A stretch of 64,000 nucleotides of DNA from positions 124,001 to 188,000 of the forward strand of contig JBAYVF010000001.1 in the NCBI GenBank assembly GCA_041674705.1. The letters run 5' to 3'. A program made the position numbers and the translations under genes. Under the pieces are notes generated by a model, which was given only the letters and a program-made list of their open reading frames with translations, did not search any database and was not told the DNA's origin. The stretch comes from Aquincolibacterium sp041674705. GTDB taxonomy: Bacteria; Omnitrophota; Omnitrophia; Omnitrophales; Aquincolibacteriaceae. Positions 1-8,779 of the stretch are shown here, piece after piece. Numbering within the stretch: the first letter of the stretch is position 1; the number at the start of each line of letters is the position of its first letter.

Positions 1-1553
1 TGATCGAAGGAGAGAATAACGAAGGGACTTCCTGGAGTTGCGGGCACGGGGTCGCGCGGTGGAAAGACCACTGCGGCTGCCGGGGCGATGGGCCTGCCAG
101 CTGGACCCAGCATTGGCGCAAGCCCCTCCGCTGGGCGCTTGACTGGTTGCGGGATGAGTTGTCGCAGGTCTATGAAAAGGAAGGCGGCAAATACCTGAAG
201 GATGTTTGGGCCGCCCGCGACGATTATATTCATGTGGTCCTTCAGCGAACCCCCGAAGTCCTTCATGAGTTCTTTGACCGTCAGGCCGTGCGGGAGCTTT
301 CCAAAGAAGAGATCACGACGAGCCTCAAGCTTCTGGAAATGCAGCGCAATCTCATGCTGATGTATACCAGTTGCGGTTGGTTCTTCTCCGAGATCTCAGG
401 CCTCGAAACCATCCAGATCCTGCAATATGCGTCCCGGGCGATCCATCTTGCGCGGGAGGTGAGCGGTATCAATTTTGAGCGTGATTTTCTCGAGCATCTT
501 GCTCTTGCAAAAAGCAATATTGAATCCGTGAAGGACGGCCAGGGAGTTTATGAGAAATTTGTAAGGCCGGCGCTTGCCACGCTTCACCATGTGGTGAGCT
601 ATTACGCCATCGGTTCCATTTTCGAGAATTTTTATGCGCCGGATCCCAAAACGGACATCGTCAAGATCTTCAATTTCGATCTTCATGTCCAGCACCAGCG
701 AAAAGAATTTTTCGGCACGGTCACCATGAATTTTGGCCGCGTGCGTATCGTTTCACAGACCACGTTGGAAGAGAAGGACCTGGTTTTCGTAGTGATCCAG
801 ATCGGTTTTTATGATTTCCGGTGCTCTGTAAAACCCTTCGTGAATGAGGAGGAGTTCGACAAGCTTGAAAAGGAGCTTTTTGAGGCCCTTTACCAGCTTC
901 CGATCCTCGATCTCTCCAAAAAGATCGACGCGCATTTTGGCGAGACCTATTATGCCCTCAAAGACCTCCGGCTCGGGGACCGCGCGAAGATCATCAGCAT
1001 CTTGACGCATGAGACGATCGCAAAGGTCAGTAATTTTTACGAGCATATCTACGAAGAGAACCTGCGTATGAACGAGATCTATCGCTCGATCAACGTGCCG
1101 ATCCCGGTGGAGTTCCGCTACGCGGCCGAACACACCCTGAGCAAGCGTATGCTGGAAGCGGTGAAGGATTGGGGGGAACGGGGTTTCCCGGCCAAGCGAA
1201 CGCTTTCCATTTACCGGATCATGGATTCTGCGAAGTCGTTGGATGTCCACATCCGCAAAGAACCGATCGCGCAATATTTAAGCGAGGAGCTCTGCAAGGG
1301 TCTCAGGGAGTTTATCGCGGGGCTCGACCCCGAGATTCTGCAAAGGCTTCTTTCTATCGTTCGTCTCGCCAAAAAGATCGAAGTCTTTCTGGATCGTCGC
1401 GAGGCCCAGGACGATCTTTTTGCTTTGTTCCGATCCTGGAAGGGAAGCCCCCAGGCCATTCCCAATGTCATCCGGGAAGAGGAAGCCCATCTCCATCAGC
1501 TTATGGACGAGCTCGATCTCTCCGCCGATAAGCTCAAAAAGATCCTCTCTTAA
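1..1553 (+). CDS. GH57-type glycoside hydrolase, DUF3536 C-terminal part (5' end outside window)
   Basis: The reading frame is open from the left edge, so the gene starts upstream; the TTG at 147 is only an internal codon. The first visible residues (SWSCGHGVARW, followed by a CGC motif and a W-rich stretch) match, from memory, the DUF3536 region that follows a GH57 alpha-amylase-like barrel. The rest is a long helical domain of about 500 residues. The catalytic N-terminal domain is not in the window, so substrate cannot be judged; GH57 members act on alpha-glucans. A hairpin with a T-run (1555-1649) follows the stop codon. Confidence 0.72.
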   Translation, partial: IEGENNEGTSWSCGHGVARWKDHCGCRGDGPASWTQHWRKPLRWALDWLRDELSQVYEKEGGKYLKDVWAARDDYIHVVLQRTPEVLHEFFDRQAVRELSKEEITTSLKLLEMQRNLMLMYTSCGWFFSEISGLETIQILQYASRAIHLAREVSGINFERDFLEHLALAKSNIESVKDGQGVYEKFVRPALATLHHVVSYYAIGSIFENFYAPDPKTDIVKIFNFDLHVQHQRKEFFGTVTMNFGRVRIVSQTTLEEKDLVFVVIQIGFYDFRCSVKPFVNEEEFDKLEKELFEALYQLPILDLSKKIDAHFGETYYALKDLRLGDRAKIISILTHETIAKVSNFYEHIYEENLRMNEIYRSINVPIPVEFRYAAEHTLSKRMLEAVKDWGERGFPAKRTLSIYRIMDSAKSLDVHIRKEPIAQYLSEELCKGLREFIAGLDPEILQRLLSIVRLAKKIEVFLDRREAQDDLFALFRSWKGSPQAIPNVIREEEAHLHQLMDELDLSADKLKKILS

Positions 1554-1554
1554 A

Positions 1555-1649
1555 ACAGTACTTGGTACATCGCATTTAGTACATAGCCAGCCGTTATGCT
1601 TTTCCAAGCACCAGGCACGATGTACCATATACTAAGTACTATGTACTGC
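1555..1649. repeat. Tandem-word hairpin W1
   Basis: Left arm 1555-1586 and right arm 1618-1649 are both built from variants of a short word (GTACTT, GTACAT, GTACTA). The arms are imperfectly complementary, giving a long hairpin followed by six T. It may also terminate the GH57 gene. The same architecture with a different word recurs at 3866, 23233, 26236, 28771, 35726, 48375, 53366 and 55251. Confidence 0.7.
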
Positions 1650-1694
1650 TTTTTTGCTTGCCTCATGGGCTTTCTCTGAATAAGATAACCAATC

Positions 1695-1722
1695 TTTGTT
1701 TCTACAGAATAGGTCCTATAAT
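1695..1722 (+). promoter_or_regulatory. Possible sigma-70 promoter of the acyl-CoA dehydrogenase gene
   Basis: A perfect TATAAT at 1717-1722 lies 48 nt before the ATG at 1771. The -35 candidate TTTGTT (1695-1700, spacer 16) is weak, so only the -10 box is convincing. Confidence 0.4.
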
Positions 1723-1770
1723 CCCTGCCGGGGTTTGATCTTATAGCCAAACATCAATCGAAAGGAATCA

Positions 1771-3858
1771 ATGTCCATGAGTACTGCGAATGCTGAAAAA
1801 AGGGCTTTAATGAGCACGCTTCCGGGGGACGATGTCCGCCAGATCATGTGGCGTTTTTCCGATCGCTATGATCTTCAGATGGTGATCCAGTCCACCCGTG
1901 CGGTCGCGCGCAGCGTGGTCGCTCGTATGGTGGCCGACAAACAGCGCCATACGCATGAATGGACCAAGGAAAAGCAGGAAATGCTCAAATCTTTTGACGA
2001 AGCGGGCATTACCGCGGCTTTTATGGAGCCGGAACAGGGCGGCTACATTGCCGGTCCGAAGAATTTGGTGCTGGCCATGATCGCGTTCGAACTTTGCTGG
2101 GTGGATGCCGGCGCCGCGACGGCAAGTCTTGCCAATAATCTTGCGCTCGAGCCGATCCATGAAAAAGGCACTCCCGAACAGAAAATGAAATATATGGGCG
2201 GTTGCGTGCCCCCGAAACCGGGAGAGAACCGGAAGATCATCCGCGGTTCTTTCGCGCTCACCGAACCCCTTCCTTATGTCGGCGTGGACGCCGGGATGCT
2301 TTCCGGGAAGATCCGTATCGCGGAATGGAAGGAAGGCCAGGAGCCGATGATCCAGGTCGAAAAACGCGGCCGTTTTATCACGAACATGGGCTACGCGAAT
2401 TTCGTGACCGCCTCGGTCGATACCGATGACCCGCGTATCAAATCCAGCTGCATGATCATTCTTGAAGAAGGCGATGAAGGCCTTTATGACCGCGGTGCCC
2501 CGACCCTGAAGCTGGTGCACCAGCTTTCCAGCACGCACGATCCGATCTTTAATCTGAAGGTCCCGGCCAGCCGCATCATCGGCGGGTACACGATCAAGGA
2601 TGGCGTGATCATTCCGAATTTCAATAACAGCGAAGTGATCGAAGCGGTATTCCGTCGCACGCGCGTGACGGTCGGGATCATGACCACCGCGAAGCTCCTT
2701 TCCGCGATCGAGCCGGTGATCCGCTATCAACGCACGCGTTTCCGCGGCGGAGGCTCGGTGACTGCCGGAACGCCTCGCTACGATCTTGGTATCCAGCAAA
2801 AAGAGGATCCTTGTCATCGATTGGTTGATGTCTGGGCGACCGGTGAAGCGGGTGCCGCGCTCGGGTTCGAAGGGTCCCGTATTTTTGATGTCTTCGATGT
2901 GTTGGAGCACAAGAAAAACGAGCTTTTCAACGCGCAGGGGATCAAAGGCGCCCGCGCTCAGATGAAGGCTTTCATGGAACCGCGCAAAAAGGCGCTAGAG
3001 TATATTGAGCTTATGGCTCAGCCTGAAGCGAAGCGTGACGCAAAACGCGTGGCGGAACTTGAAGGGGATCTGCTCGTTCAGTATCTCGTGAAGGAATCAC
3101 TCGCCGATGTGTATTGCCCGGCCGGAAAACTCTGGAACACGGGCTACGGCGCGACGATGATGCGCGAAGCCGTGAGTTTGATGGGCGGCTACGGGATCAC
3201 GGAAGATTGCCCGGGATTCCTCACGCAGAAATGGTCGGATGCCCAGCTCGAAGCGACGTATGAAGGGCCCGAATGTGTGCAGCGTCTCCAGATGAGCCGT
3301 ACGATGGAAAATGATCTTTTCCTCGCTCAGTTTAAGAACTGGATCAAGGACCTGCGCGGGATCGCGAAGCGCAAACCAGAAATGGGCGCTGAAGTCCTCG
3401 CCAACGCGATGGACCTTTGGCTCTGGTCGCTTGTTTTTCTGCAAGCGAACAAGGATGCGAATGGGAAGACGCTCTATGGCGGCCAGCGCCAGGGCGTGAT
3501 GTTTCCGATGGCGGATGCGCTTGCGTGGATCCTCGGCGCTCGCCAGCTCATTATGGATACGCTTGAGCTTGAGACCAAGGGGCCGGAAAATCCGACGCTC
3601 GCCGAAGGTTTACCGGGCGTTCTGAATTTCTATACGGACCTCTCGGGCGTTCAGGCGGCTCGTACTGCCGGGGAAGTCGGTAAAATTTGCGCCGAGTTGG
3701 TTTATGGATATCAGTCGGCGGCGACGGCTCTCAAGCCATTCGCGGAATTGCGCGCGAAGACGGACGCGAGCCTCGTCGGTATTCGTTTTTCCAAGGATCG
3801 CGCCGCGGAAGCCGTGGCTCAGGTCATGATCCCGGAAGCGCTCGATTATCCACTCTAA
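1771..3858 (+). CDS. Acyl-CoA dehydrogenase family protein
   Basis: A 695-residue flavoprotein of the acyl-CoA dehydrogenase superfamily, expected to oxidise an acyl-CoA to the enoyl-CoA and pass electrons to an electron-transfer flavoprotein. The middle domain carries the SFALTEP flavin-binding motif; the C-terminal domain carries TYEGPECVQR, where Glu498 is at the position of the usual catalytic base (YEG). At nearly 700 residues it is much longer than the usual 380-residue enzymes, with an extra C-terminal helical region, like the long forms found in uncultured bacteria. Substrate is unknown. An ETF:quinone oxidoreductase and EtfBA follow on the same strand, which fits a membrane-directed electron route. 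The ATG is preceded by GAAAGGA. Confidence 0.88.
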   Translation: MSMSTANAEKRALMSTLPGDDVRQIMWRFSDRYDLQMVIQSTRAVARSVVARMVADKQRHTHEWTKEKQEMLKSFDEAGITAAFMEPEQGGYIAGPKNLVLAMIAFELCWVDAGAATASLANNLALEPIHEKGTPEQKMKYMGGCVPPKPGENRKIIRGSFALTEPLPYVGVDAGMLSGKIRIAEWKEGQEPMIQVEKRGRFITNMGYANFVTASVDTDDPRIKSSCMIILEEGDEGLYDRGAPTLKLVHQLSSTHDPIFNLKVPASRIIGGYTIKDGVIIPNFNNSEVIEAVFRRTRVTVGIMTTAKLLSAIEPVIRYQRTRFRGGGSVTAGTPRYDLGIQQKEDPCHRLVDVWATGEAGAALGFEGSRIFDVFDVLEHKKNELFNAQGIKGARAQMKAFMEPRKKALEYIELMAQPEAKRDAKRVAELEGDLLVQYLVKESLADVYCPAGKLWNTGYGATMMREAVSLMGGYGITEDCPGFLTQKWSDAQLEATYEGPECVQRLQMSRTMENDLFLAQFKNWIKDLRGIAKRKPEMGAEVLANAMDLWLWSLVFLQANKDANGKTLYGGQRQGVMFPMADALAWILGARQLIMDTLELETKGPENPTLAEGLPGVLNFYTDLSGVQAARTAGEVGKICAELVYGYQSAATALKPFAELRAKTDASLVGIRFSKDRAAEAVAQVMIPEALDYPL

Positions 3859-3865
3859 AACGCCG

Positions 3866-3934
3866 CAAGTCACAAGGCCACAAAGCCACATGACGGAAAA
3901 CCTTCGTGTGGCATGTGGCATGTGCCGTGTGGCC
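3866..3934. repeat. Tandem-word hairpin W2
   Basis: Starts 8 nt after the acyl-CoA dehydrogenase stop. Left arm (3866-3895) reads as repeats of an 8-nt word like AAGGCCAC; right arm (3906-3934) as repeats of TGTGGCA. The arms are largely complementary. The right arm ends 19 nt before the next ATG, where no Shine-Dalgarno is seen. Confidence 0.72.
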
Positions 3935-3953
3935 ATAATCTTTGGGTGCTAAA

Positions 3954-5807
3954 ATGACCACTGATCGCCAGAAGATGGAAGTCGATGTTGTTTGCGTGGG
4001 GTTTGGGCCTGCCACGGCAGGTTTTTTGAATGCCCTGACCCAAGCCATGCAGCAGGATCCTACCGCCGAGCATTTTCAAAGCAAGGCGATGCCGGGCATG
4101 CCGCTTCAGGTGATCTGCTACGAACGAGCCGATGATATCGGTTTTGGCGTTTCGGGGATCGTGACCGAGGCGAAGGGAATCAAAGCCGCATTTACCGCCG
4201 AAGAGCTTTCGCAAGTCCCGATGGCGCACCCGGTGAAGCATGAAGAAGTCTATTATCTTCTCGATCCCGTGGGCGCGAGCCGCCGTTCCTGGGTCCTCAA
4301 GATCGTTGATCGGCTTTTCCGCACTTTTGGTTTTATCCTTCCTTGGTACAAAGATCAGGCGTTCCAGCTTCCTTTCATTCCTCCTTTCATGGCCAAACAT
4401 GGTGGTTGGGTGCTTTCGATGGGCCAGTTCACGCAGTGGCTGGGATCGAACCTCATGGGTTCCGGCCTTGTGCAAGTGTGGCCCGGGATGCCGGTGAAGG
4501 AACCTCTTTTTGATTCTAATCGTGTGGTGGGCGTGAGACTCGCCGACCAAGGTGTTGAAAAATCCGGAAAGCCCACGGGCGCCTTCATGCCCGGTATGGA
4601 TATCCACGCAGGGCTCACGGTCGTGGGCGATGGTCCTTACGGCCCTGTGGGACAAAGTTTGGATACGAAGCTTGGGCTCCCTGAAGGCAATCACCAGCGG
4701 GAATGGGCGCTTGGCATGAAAGCCGTGGTGGAACTGCCTGAAAATACCATGCTCGAGCCGGGGACGGTCCTTCATACGTTCGGTTTTCCTGAGCCGGAGA
4801 TCTTCGGCTTTCTTTATGTGTATCCCAATCGCATGGCGTCCGTCGGAATTTTTGTTCCATCCTGGCTGGACAATCCGATGCGCTCAGCCTACCGTTACCT
4901 TCAGCACTGGATGCAGCATCCCAAGCTTTGGAAGCATCTTCAGGGCGCGACCTTGAAATCCTGGGGTGGCAAGAGCCTTCAGGAAGCCGGCATGCGCGGC
5001 GAGCCTTTCATTGTGGGGGATGGTTTTGCGCGGATCGGCGAAGGTTCCGGGAGCACGAACATGCTCAAGGGCTCGGGAGTCGACGAGGCCTGGACCACAG
5101 GGGTTCAGCTTGCCGAGGGTATGATCCAACTGCTTAAGGAAAAGAAACCTTTTACTAAAGAAAATCTGGAAGCGACCTATTTAAAAACCCGCCGTGCGAG
5201 CTGGGTCGAGAAAGACAACAAGATCGCGAAAAAAGCGCGTGACGGGTTCAGCGCTTGTTTTGAGCTCGGCATGATAGGCATGGGCCTGGCCGGTTTTACG
5301 AACGGGCTTCTCAATATTCCCGCCAAGCTCAAGCCGGTTTATGAACGCATCCCGTTGCTTGAGACCTATTACAAAGGGAAGATCTCGCCTGAGGCCATCG
5401 AAAAGGCGCGCACGGAAGCCAACGCGACGAATACTTACATGCATGACGCCCTGATGGACGCTGCCGGGTGGCCAAAGGTCCAGTTTGACGGCAAGCTTCT
5501 CATCTCTCACCAGGACGCGCTACTTTTAGGCGGCAAAGTCCAGGCCGCGGAAGGTTACGCGGATCATGTGATCTTTCTGGATGCCGGAAAATGCCAAAAG
5601 TGCCGCACCAAGGTTTGTATCGAGATGTGCTCCGGTCAGGCCATCACAGCCAACTCCGACGGCGGCGTTCCGCTCTTTGACCGTGAAAAATGCATTCACT
5701 GCGCGGCGTGTCTCTGGAATTGTGCTTTTGCCCGTGAGCAGGGAAGCGACCTCACCAATGTCGATTTTCGCGCCGGTTCCGGTGGTCTGCACTCCAATAT
5801 CAACTGA
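3954..5807 (+). CDS. ETF:quinone oxidoreductase-like flavoprotein with C-terminal ferredoxin domain (first copy)
   Basis: A 617-residue FAD/Fe-S protein related to FixC/ETF-QO. The N-terminal Rossmann motif is GFGPATAG (residues 16-23), a variant of GxGxxG. The C-terminus has two cysteine groups, C547/C550/C555/C559 and C580/C583/C586/C590, enough for two clusters; classical ETF-QO has one [4Fe-4S]. It resembles a FixC-FixX fusion and should take electrons from ETF and reduce a quinone or ferredoxin-like partner at the membrane. A TTG at 3942 is an alternative start; the ATG at 3954 is preferred, although neither has a clear ribosome-binding site. It shares only general similarity with the second ETF-QO at 11309. 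Confidence 0.85.
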   Translation: MTTDRQKMEVDVVCVGFGPATAGFLNALTQAMQQDPTAEHFQSKAMPGMPLQVICYERADDIGFGVSGIVTEAKGIKAAFTAEELSQVPMAHPVKHEEVYYLLDPVGASRRSWVLKIVDRLFRTFGFILPWYKDQAFQLPFIPPFMAKHGGWVLSMGQFTQWLGSNLMGSGLVQVWPGMPVKEPLFDSNRVVGVRLADQGVEKSGKPTGAFMPGMDIHAGLTVVGDGPYGPVGQSLDTKLGLPEGNHQREWALGMKAVVELPENTMLEPGTVLHTFGFPEPEIFGFLYVYPNRMASVGIFVPSWLDNPMRSAYRYLQHWMQHPKLWKHLQGATLKSWGGKSLQEAGMRGEPFIVGDGFARIGEGSGSTNMLKGSGVDEAWTTGVQLAEGMIQLLKEKKPFTKENLEATYLKTRRASWVEKDNKIAKKARDGFSACFELGMIGMGLAGFTNGLLNIPAKLKPVYERIPLLETYYKGKISPEAIEKARTEANATNTYMHDALMDAAGWPKVQFDGKLLISHQDALLLGGKVQAAEGYADHVIFLDAGKCQKCRTKVCIEMCSGQAITANSDGGVPLFDREKCIHCAACLWNCAFAREQGSDLTNVDFRAGSGGLHSNIN

Positions 5808-5816
5808 TCTTAAGGT

Positions 5817-6584
5817 ATGAAAAAAAGCCTCCCGTTTTTGTTCCTTCTGTTTTGGGTGGGTTGTGCCCACGCCCCGTGTCAAAAAGACGTGGTTTTTCAA
5901 AACGCCCCCATCCAGGCTCTTCTCGCGGGATGTTACACCGGGACGATGAGCATTCATGACCTCAAAACGCGCGGTGACTTTGGTTTTGGGACTCTGGACG
6001 CGCTTGACGGCGAAATGATCGTTCTGGATCATGCCTTCTATCAAGTAACGCCGGACGGGAAAGCGCATCTCTTGAGAGATGAGGACACGAGTCCGTTCGC
6101 GACCGTGACCTTCTTTCATCCGGAGCAGGAATTATCCCTGGGCCGAGTGATGGGATATAAGGAGCTGACGGGGTTTCTTGACACGAAGCTTCCTTCGGAA
6201 AATCTGATCTATGCGATCAAGATCGAGGGAAAGTTCCCTTTGCTCAAGGTTCGTAGCGCAACCCGTCAGCATAAACCTTTTCCGGTCCTTACCGAAGCGA
6301 TCAAGGACCAGAAGGTCTTTGAATGGAAGGAGCAGGAAGGAACGCTAGTCGGATTCCGTTTTCCGTCCTTTGCGGAGGGGGTCAACGTCCCGGGGTACCA
6401 TTTTCATTTCTTGAATAAGAATAAGACCTTGGGCGGGCATGTGCTCGAGCTTCAAGTGAAAGAGGCCCGCATTCAGATCGACAAGAGCCGTGCATTCTCG
6501 ATGGAGCTTCCGGAGAGTGAGGAATTCCTGAAATTCCGTTTTGAGGCGGATGCCAAGGAAGCGATCCAAAAGATCGAGAAATAA
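5817..6584 (+). CDS. Acetolactate decarboxylase, exported
   Basis: A 255-residue member of the alpha-acetolactate decarboxylase family, which converts 2-acetolactate to acetoin and CO2. Family motifs are clear: GDFGFGTLDALDGEM, then a conserved PFATVTFF segment, and the three zinc-ligand histidines H195, H197 (HFHF) and H208 (GGH), at almost the numbering of the Bacillus enzyme. The N-terminus has two lysines, a hydrophobic stretch and Cys16 in WVGC, so it is exported and may be a lipoprotein, although Trp at -3 is unusual for a lipobox. It sits nine nt after the ETF-QO gene and before EtfBA, with AAGG just before the ATG. Its link with electron transfer is unclear; no acetolactate synthase is in the window. 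Confidence 0.88.
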   Translation: MKKSLPFLFLLFWVGCAHAPCQKDVVFQNAPIQALLAGCYTGTMSIHDLKTRGDFGFGTLDALDGEMIVLDHAFYQVTPDGKAHLLRDEDTSPFATVTFFHPEQELSLGRVMGYKELTGFLDTKLPSENLIYAIKIEGKFPLLKVRSATRQHKPFPVLTEAIKDQKVFEWKEQEGTLVGFRFPSFAEGVNVPGYHFHFLNKNKTLGGHVLELQVKEARIQIDKSRAFSMELPESEEFLKFRFEADAKEAIQKIEK

Positions 6585-6658
6585 ACTGGTCGAAATTGAA
6601 CACCCTCATTATAATATCCGCTCTTTAAGAGAACTCTTTTTCCAAAACAGGAGGTCAT

Positions 6659-7468
6659 ATGACCACAGCCTTTAATATCGTAGTTTGCGGGAGTTTGGTG
6701 CCGGACCCGCTCCAGACGCTGGAGCCGATCCAGGGACCGACGGGGCCTGCTTTAAAAAATGAAATGATGCTTCCTTCCGTGCTTGATCCGTGGGCCGGGC
6801 ACTCTCTTTTTGAGGCCGCGAATCTCGCGAAGCAACATCCGGGAAGCAAAGTGACCTTGATCAGCCTCGGGCCCAAAGCGAAGCTTCAACAGCTTATGAT
6901 GATCATCGCGCAAAAGGTTCCGTTCGAACTTGTGTGTCTGGATGGTTCCGCAAGCGGTTTCATGGATTCCCGGGAAGTCGCGGCGGCACTGGCCGGGGCG
7001 ATCGAGAAGATCCCGGGACTGGATAAGACGAAGCTTCTTGTATTCGGCGGCTGCGCCTCCGCTTCGCGCGATGCCGGGACCACGATGCAAATGATCGCCG
7101 AGCAGCTTGGGATCAGCGATGTGTTCCTTGCGGCGGATGAACTCAAGGTCCAGCCGGATGGCTCGTTCAGGATCCTCGAACGTATTGAGGGCGGGCAGTA
7201 TCAGGTTTCAACCTGTGCCGGCGCTCCGGCCGTGATCGGATGGGCAACCGGGAATCCCCCGGAACCGCCCAATAATCCTCAGGTGGGCATGACGAACATG
7301 CGCACCATTATGCCGGCGCTCCAAAAGGCGACCCCGGCGGGACTTAAAGGCGATGCGATCAAATTCGCTTCGGTCGAACTGCCGAAACAACAGCGCCAGA
7401 CCCGTATCGTCAAGGATACGCCGGTCGAAGAGATCGCCAAAGAAATCGTCACCTGGATAAAGGGCTAA
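6659..7468 (+). CDS. etfB: Electron transfer flavoprotein beta subunit (divergent)
   Basis: A 269-residue EtfB/FixA-type protein. It starts with the family pattern (NIVVCGSLVPDP) and has the nucleotide-binding alpha/beta fold with VTLISLGPK and a helix following. The ATG is preceded by a strong AGGAGG, and a TATAAT at 6610-6615 suggests a promoter, although no good -35 is seen. It forms a pair with EtfA four nt downstream. The sequence is clearly different from the beta half of the fused EtfBA at 12975, so the two serve different dehydrogenases or acceptors. Confidence 0.85.
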   Translation: MTTAFNIVVCGSLVPDPLQTLEPIQGPTGPALKNEMMLPSVLDPWAGHSLFEAANLAKQHPGSKVTLISLGPKAKLQQLMMIIAQKVPFELVCLDGSASGFMDSREVAAALAGAIEKIPGLDKTKLLVFGGCASASRDAGTTMQMIAEQLGISDVFLAADELKVQPDGSFRILERIEGGQYQVSTCAGAPAVIGWATGNPPEPPNNPQVGMTNMRTIMPALQKATPAGLKGDAIKFASVELPKQQRQTRIVKDTPVEEIAKEIVTWIKG

Positions 7469-7471
7469 CCC

Positions 7472-8506
7472 ATGGAAAAAATACTCTTTTTAGCTCATAC
7501 AGATTCGAACGGTCATCTTCCGAAGATCGCGCTCGAAACCTTGAGCGCGGCCCTTGAGATCCAGAAAGGTCTCGCAGGCTCTACGCTGACAGTCGGTCTT
7601 GTCGGAGAGAATGTCCAGGCTGCTGCGGATCAGATCGCTGCGTGCGGCGCCGCGAAAATTCTCGGAGTGAGCGGGGCTGATTTTGGAATGTCCCGCTACG
7701 CGACGGATGTGAAAGCTGCGGAAGCGATCGGAACCGCTTCCGGCGCGACGATCATGATCGCTCCGGCGACTTCGCGTTTCTCTCGGGCGCTTCCCGGCGC
7801 GGCGTTCCGTTTGAAGGCCACGATCGATACGCACGTGAGCGGTATCCAGATCACAGACGGTGTTCTGCAGATCCAGCGCTGGTATTACCGTCAGCGCATG
7901 ATGGCAACTTTGACGCGCGCGGCGCGACCCTGGATCCTTGCGATCGATTCCGGTGTGTTCGAGCCTTGGCAAGGGGCCAAAGGCGCGGCAAAAGTGGAAG
8001 CGATCGCGGTTGCTGTGACGGATAAGGAAAAGCGCACGAAAATGACAGGCGTTGAAGCGCCTTCCGCGGACGCACAGACCATTCGGCCCGAGGCTGCGAT
8101 CTTGCTTGTGGCCGGCGCCGGATGGACCAAGAAACAAACGGACGGCCAGATCCATGCCAAGGAAGCCGAGAAACACATTCTTGATTTCTTGAAGCATGCC
8201 AAGGCGTCGCTTGGGAGCAGCAAATCCCTCGTGGACCAGGGCTCGGAAGGGGAAGCGGTCCTTTCCTGCATGAGCCATCTGAACCAGGTTGGACAGACCG
8301 GCTCCACGCCGCGTCACCCGAAGGGTCTTTCCACCTGCTGTCATGGCGAAGAACCGCACGTGGTTGGCTGGCGCTTCATTAATGAACGTCGCGCGATCAA
8401 TACCGACGCTAATTGCGGCTGGGCCCAGGGCAAGGCGGATGTGCTTTATGTGGCGGATGCTTTTGCCGTCATGGCCAAGGTCAACGAGCTTCTCGCTAAG
8501 GGCTGA
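7472..8506 (+). CDS. etfA: Electron transfer flavoprotein alpha subunit (divergent)
   Basis: A 344-residue EtfA/FixB-type protein expected to bind FAD and partner with EtfB just upstream. The N-terminal domain is recognisable, but the C-terminal FAD domain is unusual: the normal ISGAIQHLAGM signature, present in the fusion protein at 12975, is absent here. Its place is taken by VGQTGSTPRHPKGL and then STCCHGEE, with a Cys pair. FAD binding may therefore differ from classical ETF. A strong intrinsic terminator follows at 8529, closing the acyl-CoA dehydrogenase to EtfA block. Confidence 0.82.
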   Translation: MEKILFLAHTDSNGHLPKIALETLSAALEIQKGLAGSTLTVGLVGENVQAAADQIAACGAAKILGVSGADFGMSRYATDVKAAEAIGTASGATIMIAPATSRFSRALPGAAFRLKATIDTHVSGIQITDGVLQIQRWYYRQRMMATLTRAARPWILAIDSGVFEPWQGAKGAAKVEAIAVAVTDKEKRTKMTGVEAPSADAQTIRPEAAILLVAGAGWTKKQTDGQIHAKEAEKHILDFLKHAKASLGSSKSLVDQGSEGEAVLSCMSHLNQVGQTGSTPRHPKGLSTCCHGEEPHVVGWRFINERRAINTDANCGWAQGKADVLYVADAFAVMAKVNELLAKG

Positions 8507-8528
8507 TTTTCAATTTTCAGATTTTAAA

Positions 8529-8569
8529 GGGGCAATTTCTCCAGGGTCAGGAGAGATTGCCCCTTTTTT
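8529..8569 (+). terminator. Intrinsic terminator after etfA
   Basis: A 14-bp stem, GGGGCAATTTCTCC (8529-8542) with GGAGAGATTGCCCC (8550-8563), has one G-T pair and a 7-nt loop and is followed by six T. Confidence 0.9.
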
Positions 8570-8683
8570 ACATTTTCCCCTCTACAAATAACGCAAGCCG
8601 CCCCTTATTTCAGGCTGTTTTTTTTAAAAAAGCGCTAAAAACACCTGCCATTTTTTAATAGACAAAAGAAACGTTTCAGGTAA

Positions 8684-8722
8684 ACTGTGCCCGGCTTAAC
8701 AGGCCTTGATAGATCGCACAGT
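8684..8722 (+). promoter_or_regulatory. Possible leader hairpin before the phosphate transport genes
   Basis: ACTGTGC (8684-8690) pairs with GCACAGT (8716-8722) around a 25-nt loop, in the 270-nt gap before the PhoU-like gene. It has no T-run, so it is not a terminator. A regulatory role is speculation. Confidence 0.3.
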
Positions 8723-8779
8723 TATCAACCACCCAAAGATCACCAAACGAAATTGTCGAGACTAAAGGAGGGGTGTGCC

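Noticed and set aside
1807..2910. Long minus-strand open frame opposite the acyl-CoA dehydrogenase
   Set aside because: The plus-strand frame has clear family motifs; the minus frame has no ribosome-binding site and shadow-like composition.
3870..4775. Long antisense open frame opposite the first ETF-QO
   Set aside because: It is a shadow of the strong plus-strand gene; its composition (Arg/His-rich) is typical of antisense frames in GC-rich DNA.
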